Below are positions 52,101 through 64,000 of a stretch of DNA of 64,000 nt, one piece after another. The position numbers were made by a program, and so were the translations under genes. Under the pieces are notes generated by a model. It saw nothing but the letters and a program-made list of their open reading frames with translations, did not search any database and was not told the origin of the DNA. The stretch lies in the NCBI GenBank assembly GCA_002943765.1, contig PQWQ01000013.1, positions 124,001-188,000 of the forward strand, given 5' to 3'. The DNA comes from Psoroptes ovis. Lineage: Eukaryota; Arthropoda; Arachnida; Sarcoptiformes; Psoroptidae. Numbering within the stretch: the stretch's first letter is position 1; each line of letters begins with the position of its first letter.

Positions 52101-53140
52101 TAAAATAAACATCGAGTCAAAACCAAAATTTTGTAAATAAAATAAAAGAAACTCTTGATATCTTTTGAAATGAATTTGAATTGAATTCTTTCTGTGCGTT
52201 TGTGATGATAAATTTTTCAACAGAAAAACAGAAAATCGATGATAATGAAAATTTTATCGTAATTGTATTGACAAATATTTGATTAATCAATTATGATGAT
52301 GATGGTGTATTGTATGAAATTTAAACAAAGAAAATAAATAAAAATGGATCGAATCGATGTTCAATGATTCAATAATTGAATTCAATAATCAATGATTTTC
52401 AATTGGATTTTTTAAAAGAGAGATTGTGGCATCTCAAAATTCAATACGAAATAATTTTTTCAAAAAATTCTGCGCACAACCAAACTAAAAATCAAACAAA
52501 TATTCAAATAAATAAATGGATTTATGCATTTTTTGGCCCTTGGAATTGGCTACAAAAACAAACCGCATTAAAAAAATGCATAAATCCAATTCAATAGGTT
52601 CCACTTGACATTTTGTCATTGAGTTGTGTTGCTGTCATCATTGATCATTGATCTTGATTGAATATTTCAACAACAACAACAGCCATAACAATGAGTAAAA
52701 GCATTCAAAAGCCAAAAGACAAAACAAGTAAACATTGAATCAAAAATCAATTAAACTCTTGGAATAAACAACATTCAAATATTCTCTTGGAAATATTCAA
52801 ATTTCGATACTTGTGAAAGAGAAAAAAATAAAATAAAATTATGAAAATGAAATGCAGACAAATCGATATTCGATTTGATAAATGTCATCAAATATTTAAC
52901 AAGGATAAATCGTATTGAAATGAATACCAGAATATTGTATACAACAAATATGTAATACAAGTATGCGTGTGTTTGTGTGGATGAATCCATCTATCAATCC
53001 ATTCATTCATCCAAATATCCATCGAAATATAATTAAATTTAATTGTAAATATTTGAACTAGTCATTATTATCATCATAAATATGGATTGTCATACCATTG
53101 AACGACGCCTTTCAAAATGTTGAAGAAATATGCAAAAAAT

Positions 53141-53218
53141 GAGTTGTCCAGAAAGTTTGCCGCGTTGAAATCAATGAAATTCCTCGATGAAAATCGACAA
53201 AAACTTTTCGGACAACCA
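53141..53218. mobile_element. mariner-like miniature element, copy 3
   Basis: The left end is GAGTTGTCCAGAAAGTTTG; the right end, on the opposite strand, is ATGGTTGTCCGAAAAGTTTT. Size and terminal repeat match the copies at 10967 and 33704, but no clear TA duplication remains. The internal part (TTGCCGCG and following) is richer in GC than its surroundings. Confidence 0.65.
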
Positions 53219-53512
53219 TTCAATCAATATTTCTAAGTTTTTGCATTAACAAATAGTCCATTGGTATTGCAAAGTGCCTGCGTGTGTGTTGGTGTGAGTG
53301 CGAGCAACTGAATTCATTATTGAATTATTATGTTAAAAATTAAAAAACAATCAAGTAAATAATAATAATTGAAATTAAGTAAACAAATTTCAATGAATTT
53401 CAATTCAATTTTCAATTTTTTCTCCTAGATTCTACAGAAGACATAAGAACACCTATCGTCGATGATGAAATAAGATGAAATGTCAAGTGAATATCAAGCA
53501 AATATTGATGAA

Positions 53513-53518
<6 letters not shown>

Positions 53519-53543
<25 letters not shown>
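53519..53543. repeat. (CA)12 microsatellite
   Basis: Perfect 25-nt dinucleotide run. Confidence 0.9.
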
Positions 53544-55348
53544 GAAAATGAAATGAAAAAACTCTTAAAATAATTATTCTGACATCTTATATAATTGATT
53601 AAAAAATTAATTTAATTAATAAACAATCAATAGATCGATAGATTGATTGATTGATTGATCAAAATGTTTTTTCGAAGGATCAAAAGGTGTTTGCTCAATT
53701 GATTTTGTTCGTTTGGAGCCATTATTTCGATCCAGGGAATAATGCAAATTTGAAATTTTTTTTCATCTTGAAAATTTGATTAAATTCTTATCGTTAGATT
53801 TTCGTTAGTCATTTATTGACGTTAGTTGGATTTTAAGAATTGCGTAATGGCAGATCGTAATGATAATGATGATGATCATCATCAGTGAAACGATTCGCGA
53901 AAAAATTTAATGATTTCCAATATTTTTTCACGTTTTGAAGTTATGATTCTGTTTATTACTTCGATTATTTTTTAAATTTTCTCTTGGAAAAATTCCTTAT
54001 AAAATTTCAACCAATTTTCAAATTTCAATATAAAAATGATGAAATTGAATCCCGGATAATTTCTCAATGTTTTTTTCTTTGGATTTTCAATCATTTTTAT
54101 TGTTTTTTTTCTGTTTATTTTCTCAAAAATATAACTGGAAAAATTCAAAATAATGAATATCGAAAGGCTATACACACACACACGGGAATATTAAAGAATA
54201 ATTTTTAGTGAAATTTAAAATTGATCCATCAATGATCAGATGATCATAATTTATAATAATGACAATATTGAATTGTGATAATAATCATTTAAATTATTAT
54301 TATCATGATCATTATCATGGAAAATTTATAAATTTTCCAATTTAAATTGATTTAAATTGATTTTTTTCAATAATCAATGATCAACGATCATTATCATTAT
54401 CATTATCAATGCTTTTCAATGATGATCATCATCAAAGTTATTTTAGCATTGTTCAATTCTCATTTAAGTCATTTTACCAAAATTACTCAATGATTCAATT
54501 CAGAAAATTTGATCACAAATTTTCCGAAATTGCAATAATTTTTTCTTTGCCTTTAAAATTCACACAAATTCAAATTTGGTTCACACATAAAACAAAATAC
54601 CTACACGAAATATATCTTTCAATCAAAAGATCAAAATTTCAGCAGAGGAGGTTTTGAATTTTCATTCAATATTCAATTTAAGTCAATTCAATATTTACTT
54701 TCTTAGGCGAAATGTTATTTTTTTTTTTTTTTTTTTTTGAAAAATAAAACATTTTTAAAAAAATGCCTTCTATTATTATAATTGTATATTGTTTCGCCCA
54801 AGATTTCTATCTTTTTATCGGATAAACCATGAAGCTAAAATAAATAAAAATATACACCAAATAACAATGATTATAATAACAATAATAATTCAAAGCCAAA
54901 CCCGAATCATATTATATAACAAAAGTGAACGACGACGATGAAGAAGGAAGATAAAAATGAAATGAATTGAAATGAAATAAATTGATATGAAAGCTCCAAT
55001 CACTGCCTTTTGAGAAAGACATATGTGTGCGTGTGTTTGTTGGCTGCTGTTTACACACACAATAATAGATACATACAGGAAAAACAGATATTTCACATAG
55101 ATTGAACAAAGATTCAGTCAAATATATAAATAAAAATGCTCATATATGTACAAACAGTGATTGAAAATGAAAAATCTGTGATAATAATAATAATTATATA
55201 ATAAATCTGTAGAAATATTATATATTTTATTTTCACAAAAAGATGCATTCTGAAAAATGTTATATATGAATATCAAATGTTAAATATCATACATTCTACA
55301 ATTTGAAAATGTTCACATACAATAACAAGTGTAATGGATGAAATAAAA

Positions 55349-55359
55349 TAAATCACAGC
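55349..55359 (+). promoter_or_regulatory. TAAATCACAGC, exact Gfi1/Senseless consensus
   Basis: This matches TAAATCAC(A/T)GC, the consensus established for Gfi1 and Drosophila Senseless, at all 11 positions. A partial site AATCACTGC lies 350 bp away at 54998-55006. It is about 28 kb upstream of the senseless start, so a regulatory link is speculative. Confidence 0.3.
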
Positions 55360-58300
55360 CCAAAAAATGCCTTAAAATTACGTAATTTCTATCGTGAAAA
55401 CTCTGTATATATTTCGGTATATAGTTTGATAAATAAAAATGAATGATTTGAATGGATATATTCCTGAATCGAATGAATGTACATTTGGCTGCAAATTCAT
55501 TGCAAGCTTCATTGCCAGTTTTCTTGAGGAAAACTTATTTATGAATTATGAATTGAAATTAGGCGAAAATTTTGGTGAAAAATTTCTCGAAACATTTTTA
55601 ACAATTGGTTATTTTGTTTTTTCGAAACGAAAACATTTTTCAAATGTTTAAATTTCAAATATTCAAACTTTTAAAATATCATTTATTATTTCAAAATTTC
55701 ACAAGTTTCAAATTGAAAAAAACAAAAATTCAAAATTGTTCAAAACGTCCAATTTACATTTTGAATTAATTTTGCATCTCAAAGTTCATATATCTCTCTG
55801 TTGCTGTTATTCAGCTGTCCATTTGTCAATGACTGATGACTGTGTATCAGCTTCAGAGAGTGCAATTGTGTAAAAAATAATAATATTCAAGCGTAGCATC
55901 ATCCTTTAGGCAGCAATCAAGACACACTGGATTCACCAAAGAGAAAAAACTTTTTGTTTGATTTTTTATTTCAACGGAACATGGAATTTTTTACTTTGGC
56001 CCCGAATAATATTACAAAATAAAAAGATTAATGATTGCAGAGAAACAAAAAACAAAAAAAGTTTTGTTCAAACAATGTTCATTTCAAGATGAACTCAAAA
56101 TGAACAAGAACAAAGTAAAAAACAATGAAATTTAGAGCGAAAATAACTTGAACATAAAAAATGATAATAATAATAATAATGGAATGAAATATAAGCATCC
56201 TTACGGGAAGGGTCCGAGAATGCAATGAGCTTCAATGAAAGATTCAGAATATACAAAAGAGAGAAATGAGAGAGAGACTGATGGATAAAATTAAGTCAAA
56301 TCACGTATAATTTGTGCAATACGAGTGTTGTATGTGTGTAATTTTACTGTTATTTCATTTCATTTCAATTTTCAACTAAAATTCAAGATTCCAAAGTTTT
56401 CTCATTCTCTCTTTGAATTGAAAAAATAAAATAAAATAAAAATAAATGATGTACATTACATCGAAAGCAACAACAAATACAAAATTGAAAAACGTAAAGT
56501 TTCGATTAGTTTTTCCGTTCCATTTTGAAATATTTCGGAAAGAAAAAAATGTCCAAAATTGAAAAATTTTTTCAATTTCGGTCAAGAATATCAATGATAT
56601 TCGATGGATGGTAGTCGTGAAGAATGAATTCAACGCAATCATGATTGGAGACGAAGTTAGAGCAAAATAAGAAGGATAAGACAACTTAAGATTGAACGGA
56701 AAGATTTTAAAGAAAAAAATGTGTGACACGATTTATAAATCGTTGTGATATGTCTGATCTATACACATTGAATGAATGATTTTCAAACAAACGATAGAAG
56801 AAAAGAAAAATATTCTCAAGGAATTTAAACAATGTTGAACAATTTTCCAATTAAGAATCAGAATGATTAAGATTGCTAGTAGTGATATAGTATTCTATGT
56901 GATATTCTGTATTCCTATCAATGATCAGGATTTTTTTCGTGCTTTCATTATTCTTTTTGATTATTTGATTCAAAAATTTTCAAATTCCTCAGGGTCTTTA
57001 TATTTTTCATACGAATGATATTTTATTTTTTATTTATTTTTCATTTTTTTCTGCCTGTTCCGTTGTCAAAATGTATGTGATTCTCAATCATTTCGATCAT
57101 CATCATCATCATGATTATTATTGATATTGCAATCATCGTGTACTAATAATTGTAAAAGATATTTGAAATATGTGTGCTTTGTGTTTTGCTTACGTGTGAT
57201 GCATACTTTTCTTCATTTTCATTGCTTAAAGCAATTCAAAGAATTCAGTATTTTGTTATTCAATTTAAGCTAAAGTAGATGTGTTTGCCAAAGTGAAATT
57301 GATATTATTTTTTATCTCATATTTTGTCAAAAAATATGACAAAAATCAAAATGAGAGAAAATGAGGGTAAGGAATGCTGAAAATCTCGAAATAATCAATT
57401 CTGTCAAGAATCAAATATGAGTACTGTGGCGAAATTGCATCCTAATAAGAATTACTGTCAAAATACTTGAAACGAAAATCAATAAAAAAATGAATCAAAT
57501 GGAGAAATAATAATGATAATAATAATAAGAGGAATCGTAGATAATCCATGAATATTGGAATTCATTGATTTGTACGAAATTCGTAATGTAATTGGCAAAA
57601 AAATATGAACAAATTGATGATTTACTGTGCAAATGTTTCGTGTTGGTGAATTTATTTTTTTCTTGGATAATTTTTATCAATCAAGTTTCACAGAGATTCA
57701 CGAATAGTGATGAAATTATTATCACACATTATCAGTGCTGTTATTATTATTATTATCATTATTCAAACTATTTACAATCATTTCCAATTGACTGTCATAA
57801 CTGATTTTTTTTCTCTTCTAAATTCTGATTCACATCGAAATAAAAAGCTATAGAAATATCAAAACTACTGGAAAATATAATTGCATTTGTTCTGATACAG
57901 TGAAAAACAAGAAATAAGTTCGACATGGACCAAGAGAGAGATGGACAAGGAGAAATGGAAACAAAATAAAAGAATAAGATTGAAATTTCATTATGTGTGT
58001 GTTTTAGCATATTATTGAATGTATATTCGAATAGGAAAAAAACAAACGCATAATCATACAAAGATTCAAACAAAAAAATAGCAATCATAAATGAAACACT
58101 GGAACACATTTGATAATGTTGTTCTTATATGATTTGTCAGAATATTCAATTCAATTGTTTCATTCATTCATACACACAAAGAATTGAATTTCAATGGAAA
58201 ATTCAATATATATGAAACAGTATAGAAACAGAATAGAACAGAATTGAATAAGCAAACAAACAAACATTTTATTCATTTCGTATATTATTCACAGAATAGA

Positions 58301-60515
58301 TATTTTTTCGTACGATTATTCTTTTATGAACATCTCACTTGGGGATTTTTATTATTATTATTATTATTTTGTTTGTTTGTTTATTTAAAACATGATGTTC
58401 GCCATGATTCTGTTGCTGTTGCCATTGTTTTTATTTATTGTTTACCAATAAACACACACACACAGATACACAGAAATACAATGCATACCAGACTGGTACT
58501 GCACACAGTTCATGTGTGTATATTGTTAATAATAATGATAATAATAAAACAAATTAACGAATAAATTTGTAAATTGTGTTGTAAATGTTACAACAATAAA
58601 TAAATGTACGATAAATGGATGAATGAATATAACAACGATTGATGATGATGATGATGATGATGGCAAAAATTGATGAAATTAATGATTTTATTATCATTTG
58701 ACTGAATGAATTTATTTATTTATTATTTGTTTAAACAATGAGAGAATAAAATTTTTTTTATTCAAATAAAATCAATTAAATCTAATTTAATCTTCGATTG
58801 AATATTTTTTTTTCCAATTTGCTTCAAACGAACGCAAAATCTAGAAAAAATCTAAATCATTTTCAATCAAATGATTTCGATTTTTTCCATTTCGATTTCA
58901 ATTTTCCGTAATTTCCAATCTTTGAATGATTCATTTGTTCATTTTCAGTGTTTGAGATTCAATTTATCCACAAATAAATTTTAAAAACAAACAAACATAT
59001 TCCATTGAAATGGAAATTGTATGATGAAAAATAAAAATCCAAATGAGAATTGAAACAAAACAAAACAAAAAAAAAACAGAGAAAAATTCAATGTTAATTT
59101 GTTTCAATCATTGTTGTTCCAAATCAATAAATAGTAATGAACACAGCAATAATAATGACGGCAAATTATTTGTTCAAATTATATTTTCAACGATTGAGAA
59201 TGCTGACCATGGATTTTTTTCCAGTTGCATTGTAATTGGAGATTATTGTTTCAATTCTTTGCCTTGTCTGCTGTAGCAGCCGAAATTTAGGTGAAAATTT
59301 CAGATAAAAGTCAAAATCACAATAAAATACTGAAAAAAAAATACATTGAAAAATAACAATAAAAACAATCATAGCCAAACAACAGCGAAAATGGCAATAA
59401 TAATAACAATCAATAAATATCATTAAACATTAAACATGTTTGATATTTTTCTGATTGAATTCAATTCATTCATATGAAATGATGAAATATTCATGGATAT
59501 GAATGATGTTCAATGAACAAATTGGAAAAATAAAAATTCCTGTCAATTTTCATTTTTTCCATTTTCATTCAATGTTTGTATGTGTTAATTTAATTCAATT
59601 ATTATTATGTTTATGTTTTTTTTTTCCAATTGAAAACAATAACAAATAGCAATAACGATTGATCGAAATGGTCGATAATTGTTGTTGTTGTTTTAGCATT
59701 GCTTTCGTATTGTTTTGTTTGATTTTGATGAAATTTTTTTTTTTTTTTGATTTTTCCCTCCGTTCATTCATTCATCGATTCAATTTGATTCAATTTAATT
59801 TGATTCCTCTTCTTTTATTGATTTGCCAAATGATCAAATGGTGACAATGAGTTTTCGTTTTCCTCTTTTCTTTTTTTGATTGAATCAAATTAAATTTCAT
59901 AAATATATCGTGGTGTCGACAAACAAATCGAAAGCAATCGAAACAATGAATGTTTAAACATCTGCTTTTTCATGTGGAGAAAAAATGGAAATAATTTCTA
60001 TAATAACAATGAAAATCAGGCCGTTTATGAGGTGAAAATTCAAATTGACACTTCAAATTTCGTTTCTTTTCAATTCAAAATCAATTCAAATGCAAATTTG
60101 TTTCAATTATTATTATCATTGTTATTCAAAATTCATAAACACACATCTATCAATGGATATCATTATCATATTTGAAAATATTGTTATTATTATTTCAATG
60201 ATGGTAATTGATTCATTGATTATTTATTCATTTTTATTATGACTGTATTTTTTACATGAAACAAATCAATTTTCAAGTGATCCAGGTTATTATTCACCAT
60301 ATTTTTTTATTCGTTTTATTTTGACTTGAATCATTTTGAAAAAGATAAAAACAGAAAAATTTGTAATAAAAAATTTTCATTATAAAAGAACCATTGAGAC
60401 CCAATGAATGAATGGTGATGAACGAAATCGTATTCATAAACCAGAATAAAAAAAGACCCAAGAGTCTCGAAATACCCGATTTCAAATAAAGTCATCATCA
60501 TCAACGTTCAACAAA

Positions 60516-60680
60516 ATGATCAATAATATTTCAAAGTATTTCGCTGAACAAAGAGAATGGCTGGAAACTTTTGATGATGACAAGCTGCGAAAGCTTTGCG
60601 CTCTACGCTCGCATACAACTATTATGTATTCGACCATATTTTTTTTTGTTAATTTAAACATTGTTAGTTTATTTAAGTAA
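60516..60680 (+). other. unassigned 54-codon open frame in a GC-richer island
   Basis: An ATG-initiated frame ends at TAA. Its first 35 codons use CTG, CGC, TGC and TCG, unlike the surrounding DNA, and translate to a charged helix-like segment (AEQREWLETFDDDKLRKL). The last 18 codons fall in T-rich DNA, so an exon ending near a GT at 60627 is conceivable, as is an acceptor TTTCAAAG at 60536. No family is recognised. Confidence 0.2.
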
Positions 60681-61375
60681 TCAAATTAGATACACAAATG
60701 TACACCAACTCATGCACACATTTCTCATGTTGCATCGGAGTTGAAAATTTCATGAAAAAAACAAAAAAAAGACACGCGAAAAAACACGTACCGTTGTGTG
60801 CTACGATAATAGTAATAATAATCAGAATTACGTACGTAAAAACCTTATTCAATAATATAACAACAAATGATAATCGCTAGAGATTTAAACAAAATTTCTC
60901 TCGCTTTCTTTGATTGAACACATGAATTGAAAATTGAAATATAAAATAAAATAAAAAAGGTCAACATTAGTGCCAACAACAACAATATGCGGCGTAGACA
61001 AATAGTAGGTTTATTATCATTGTTTAAAATATGATCCAAGATCAAACAATAAGTGTGTGTATGAAGACCAAACAATGTTTGGGTAGAAAAACCTGTGAAA
61101 TGAACAATTTCAGTACACTTAGTGTGTAATATAATGAAAATCTCCAAAATTATTCGAATTCAGATGCAAATTTTCGTTTGAAATCCAAAATGAACAGAAA
61201 TTTGATTACGAATTTTCAAATAGATTCAAAGTTTTGCCGAAAAATAAACTTAAATAAAACAAAAATAAAGCACGCGCAAAAACACTGGCGCATTATTGTT
61301 CGTATTGGTGCAATTGTACCCGAAACATAATTGTATCTGCTAAATGCTTACAATAGTCATATGGACCCAGTGGCT

Positions 61376-61413
61376 AATTTATTTATTTATTTATTTATTC
61401 ATTCATTCATTTA
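61376..61413. repeat. (TTTA)n/(TTCA)n tetranucleotide repeat
   Basis: Five or six ATTT units pass into three ATTC units and back. Confidence 0.85.
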
Positions 61414-61537
61414 TCTATGAATGAAATTTTATGCTTGTTTTAAAGCTGAAATCTAAATGAAATATAATCTTTCATGCCTTACTTGCCTGTATCAAATAAA
61501 CGCATATAAACAATTGTATCAATAATCAATGAATCAT

Positions 61538-61583
61538 ATTTTACTTTGATTATTCATTTATTAATCAATAATCAAAGTAAAAT
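61538..61583. repeat. 17-bp perfect inverted repeat, 12-nt loop
   Basis: Arms 61538-61554 (ATTTTACTTTGATTATT) and 61567-61583 are exact reverse complements. The loop itself contains further TGAAT/ATTAA self-complementarity. Confidence 0.88.
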
Positions 61584-63038
61584 GGCCATAAAATTTTCGC
61601 ATTTTTTATATTGATTATAAGTGTGAATGAAAAGATATGGCTACGTATGTAATAATATGCTGTAAAGACCGCGACCATTTGACTAATCCGGCTAAAATCA
61701 AATGAATCAAATGGAGTGAAGAAAAGTAGCCGCTTTTGCTGGCTAAAATTTGATTCAAATTCATTATTTGTCGTCATCATCGGCTTTGTTTGTTTGTATA
61801 TGAGGGTGCAAATACGAATTTCTTTGATTTAAATGCAGCCAAAAACAACTTGTTAAATGTTTTAAATTATAATTCGAGAAAAATAATAATTGAAATATTT
61901 GCTGATGTTGATCATTTTTCCATAGAAAATATTCTCCATGGAATCAATTATATTGAATGAATGAATGATTTGTGGATGGAAAAATATCAGCAACAAACAT
62001 AAATAAATACAAAAAACTATGAAAAGTGTGAAATACAATAAATTTTTTGGCGAATAAAATGATGGACAGAATAAAAGCATTCATTTCATTTGATACACCA
62101 AGTAATTGATTTGAACATATTTGGACAAGTGTAAATATCTAACCAAGCAGAATCAATCCATGAGGAAAAATAATAAAAGCTTAGATTGAAGCTTACTTCT
62201 TTTTGGTTGATACTTTGGTTTGAGCCAATTATTATTACAAATTTTAGATGTCGATTTCACCTAAAAATTTTCATTTCTTGCTTGTTTTCCTCAAAATCTT
62301 CTTAAAAGATTTCTCTGCAAATAACTTTACAACTTTTTTGTTTTCATAATTATTTTCCCTGAAAGTATTCGATTGGGTGAAAATTTCAATTGTTTCTGAG
62401 TCTGAAAGATTGAAATATCAGAAATATTTCAATTGAAACATCTTCCGAAATATCTGTGAAATTGTATATCGCTGAAATACACTAGTGAACAGCAACAAAA
62501 AAAAAAAAAATGATACAATGATCGATGTTGTGCATGTTTTGGCATTTTGTTTCGATCTTTCTGGCATGTTACAGATTCAATAAATCATTATCTGGTCGTA
62601 CATGTGTTGTTTGATATGTGTTTTAACAAAATTTATTTGATCATTTTTCCGCTTGTTTCACACATGAAAATTTCCGAGTGGATACACTTATTGTAATAAA
62701 TGAAAGTATTTCATAACATTATGGTTGCAAGTTGTAACCATATAAATTGCCAAATTATAACTTTATTTCAAATGATGATGCACCATGATCATCTTCATTA
62801 TTATGAGTATTATCGACAGAAAATTGTAGATTTCTCCTTACAACCAAAGACGGTGGCACTTTTTCTTCTGCTTCTTAAAACTTTTTTATTTCTATTGAAA
62901 TAAATTATTGCATAATCCAAATATAGCAAAATGCGGGGAAAACAAAAACAACAAATTGTTATTACCACGAAAGATTGTAATGGATCAATCAATCAAATAC
63001 ATAATATGGATATGAAATGAAATAAAAAATACACGCAT

Positions 63039-63100
63039 ACACACACACACACACAGAAAAATCGGTCACAAGAGATCGGTAAGTGTGTGTGTGTGTGTGT
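63039..63100. repeat. inverted microsatellite pair: (AC)8 ... (GT)9
   Basis: An AC run at 63039-63055 and a GT run at 63083-63100 are complementary and separated by 27 nt. They could pair as a long hairpin. Confidence 0.85.
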
Positions 63101-63647
63101 ATATTGTGTTGTGCATGCATCAGAAGTGTATTTCAAGTGAAAGCAATCATTTCATCCGAAATTTTCAAGCTGAATGATTTGAAGAAAATCGAAATGTACA
63201 AATTGAAAAAATGATAATGATAATTCATGGAAAATGTCAATTTAAATCAATTGATTGATTGATTAAAATTGATTGAACTGTTTCTCTTTTTTTTTGCTCT
63301 GGTTTCGTTATTTGAATTATTATTTGAATTGCATTTATTCAAAAAATATAAATGAATAAATCAATGAAAATTTCTCTCTGAAATTTAATTTGAATGAAAA
63401 ATTAACCAAAATAAACTAATGTCAATTTTAATTGAATTTTAATTTGATTGTGTTTTGTGTGCGAGCAAATCAACACCACAAATCATTAATATTATTAATA
63501 CTATGGCAGATTCTTTCTTTTAAAAAAATAGATGCTCTCGTATCATTAATATTAATATAATAATATTACCATAACCAAACAATGTAAAATATAATTGAAA
63601 CCCAAATAATCGATAATCCTTGAAGAAAAAATATTGTTCAAATTATA

Positions 63648-63872
63648 ATGTGGAACAGACAAGCGGGTTTCACCAAGTACTTGCACTCAAACAAAGAGCG
63701 ATTCTTCAAAGAGTTTGAATTATTTTCATTCGTCTCCGAAATTTTTCATTCATCATTATTGGAATTTATTATTTTCCTCAAAAAAGAAAATTATGAATCT
63801 GAATATTTAGTGGTATTAGTGTTTGTTCAAAACTATGATTCAATGATTGAACAAATGATGATAAGATTATGA
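63648..63872 (+). other. unassigned 74-codon open frame near the right edge
   Basis: ATG to TGA. The first 35 codons are C-ending and GC-richer than background, translating to a charged segment (KYLHSNKERFFKEFELF). A second frame in the same stretch is also open, read from a possible acceptor GGAACAG at 63658, so the reading is uncertain. No family is recognised. It could be an exon of a gene continuing beyond the window. Confidence 0.22.
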
Positions 63873-64000
63873 ATTTCCAAACAAAAATTCTTTTCTTTTC
63901 CATACTTTCATTAATAAATGATGCATGATTTTTATTCTCAAAGAACGTTAGGGCTTTAATTTCAGTATAGGAAGGAGAAAAAGTGTACAAGATTGAGAAA

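Larger units (their letters stand above)
33788..53140. other. gene-poor AT-rich DNA, middle part
   Basis: I see no supported gene. Local features are an A/T hairpin at 39921-39953, a GGTCAC/GTGACC hairpin within a GC-richer patch at 40483-40590, (GT)8 at 41576-41592, and a cluster of dyads at 45726-46135. Short open frames in GC-richer patches at 35649-35822 and 45051-45284 are unassigned. Confidence 0.6.
53219..64000. other. gene-poor AT-rich DNA, distal part
   Basis: No gene is supported with confidence. It holds (CA)12 (53519), an exact Gfi/Sens consensus site (55349), a tetranucleotide repeat (61376), a 17-bp hairpin (61538), an inverted CA/GT microsatellite pair (63039-63100) and two GC-richer open frames at 60516-60680 and 63648-63872. 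Confidence 0.55.

Noticed and set aside
57795..58109. 104-codon - strand frame
   Set aside because: Composition-driven, Phe/Ser-rich, without splice partners or motif.
1..64000. CRISPR arrays, prokaryotic operons or integrated virus
   Set aside because: No regularly spaced repeats, ribosome-binding sites, or viral replicase/capsid-like frames were seen; the two clear genes are spliced metazoan genes.

Overview
The window looks like a piece of an AT-rich arthropod nuclear genome. An astigmatid (dust-mite-like) mite is my best guess. That rests on the very low GC, the abundant ATG/CAT, CA/GT and TGAA microsatellites, the short introns (60, 100 and 261 nt) and an arthropod-type Senseless/Gfi1 gene. 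The species call is inference only; no ribosomal or mitochondrial marker is present.

Two protein-coding genes can be reconstructed completely with phase-consistent splice sites. On the + strand, 18293-20575 encodes a secreted/lysosomal acid sphingomyelinase (three exons, 653 aa) with a signal peptide, a six-cysteine saposin-B domain and every metallophosphoesterase motif intact. On the - strand, 21349-27221 encodes a Senseless/Gfi1-type transcriptional regulator (three exons, 895 aa) with four near-invariant C2H2 fingers behind a long Ser/Asn/Gln-rich N-terminal half. The two genes converge tail to tail across 772 nt that hold a perfect 19-bp inverted repeat. They have no obvious functional link.

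Positions 253-18292 and 27222-64000 contain no gene I can support. They are AT-rich, full of simple repeats and dotted with hairpins and palindromes. They contain three approximately 80-bp mariner-type miniature elements (10967, 33704, 53141) that share a GGTTGTCCGAAAAGT-like terminal repeat. Small islands of higher GC carry short open frames of unknown status. The clearest are at 1-252, 60516-60680 and 63648-63872; they may be exons of unrecognised genes, degraded elements or chance.

The approximately 37-kb gene-poor stretch upstream of senseless is the natural place for its distal regulatory DNA. It holds a few motif-level candidates: an exact Gfi/Sens consensus site, a CAGCTG E-box inside a dyad, a 10-bp-periodic tandem array and GC-rich palindromes. 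These are sequence observations with inferred meaning. No CRISPR array, rRNA, tRNA or prokaryotic feature was seen.
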